Positions 63,867 through 64,000 of a DNA stretch of 64,000 nt are shown piece by piece. The number at the start of each line of letters is the position of its first letter. The first letter of the stretch is position 1. The position numbers were made by a program, and so were the translations under genes. The stretch is taken from NCBI GenBank assembly GCA_023266055.1, contig JAHFRW010000002.1, positions 63,069-127,068 on the forward strand. The letters are read 5' to 3'. This DNA comes from Gammaproteobacteria bacterium. GTDB lineage: Bacteria > Pseudomonadota > Gammaproteobacteria > Ga0077554 > Ga007554. The notes under the pieces were generated by a model that worked only from the letters and a program-made list of their open reading frames with translations, had not been told where the DNA came from and did not search any database.

Positions 63867-64000
<134 letters not shown>

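Overview
This 64-kb window looks like an ordinary gammaproteobacterial chromosome (gene order and protein similarity recalled from memory; no searches were run). Conserved blocks are: the 3' end of a sigma54-dependent response regulator; ybgC-tolQRAB-pal-cpoB-queE-queC followed by tRNA-Lys; trpF-trpB-trpA-accD-folC-dedD; cvpA-purF-metZ; sspA-sspB; argA; ttcA; and the tRNA-Tyr/Gly/Thr-tuf locus, cut by the window end. No CRISPR array, prophage or intact IS element was recognised. The main points for follow-up are: (1) a minus-strand locus with a PilZ-containing BcsA-type synthase, a BcsC-like outer-membrane barrel with no TPR scaffold, an untracked 52-aa single-TM ORF and a phosphotransferase/P-loop kinase fusion, with no bcsB visible; (2) a SAM-II riboswitch upstream of metZ; (3) a structured leader with terminator/anti-terminator pairing upstream of trpF; (4) a formylglycine-generating-enzyme-like protein with two N-terminal CxxCH motifs, next to a second FGE-like paralogue lacking the Cys pair; (5) two untracked 40-aa paralogous membrane proteins ending LAHYP(L/V)G; (6) a 2907-codon ORF for a multi-repeat surface protein with a GlyGly-CTERM-like tail; (7) decayed HxlR and beta-propeller gene fragments; (8) a probable CTG start for an M48 peptidase. 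The trp-accD-folC-dedD and cvpA-purF-metZ blocks, often contiguous in related genomes, are about 26 kb apart here.
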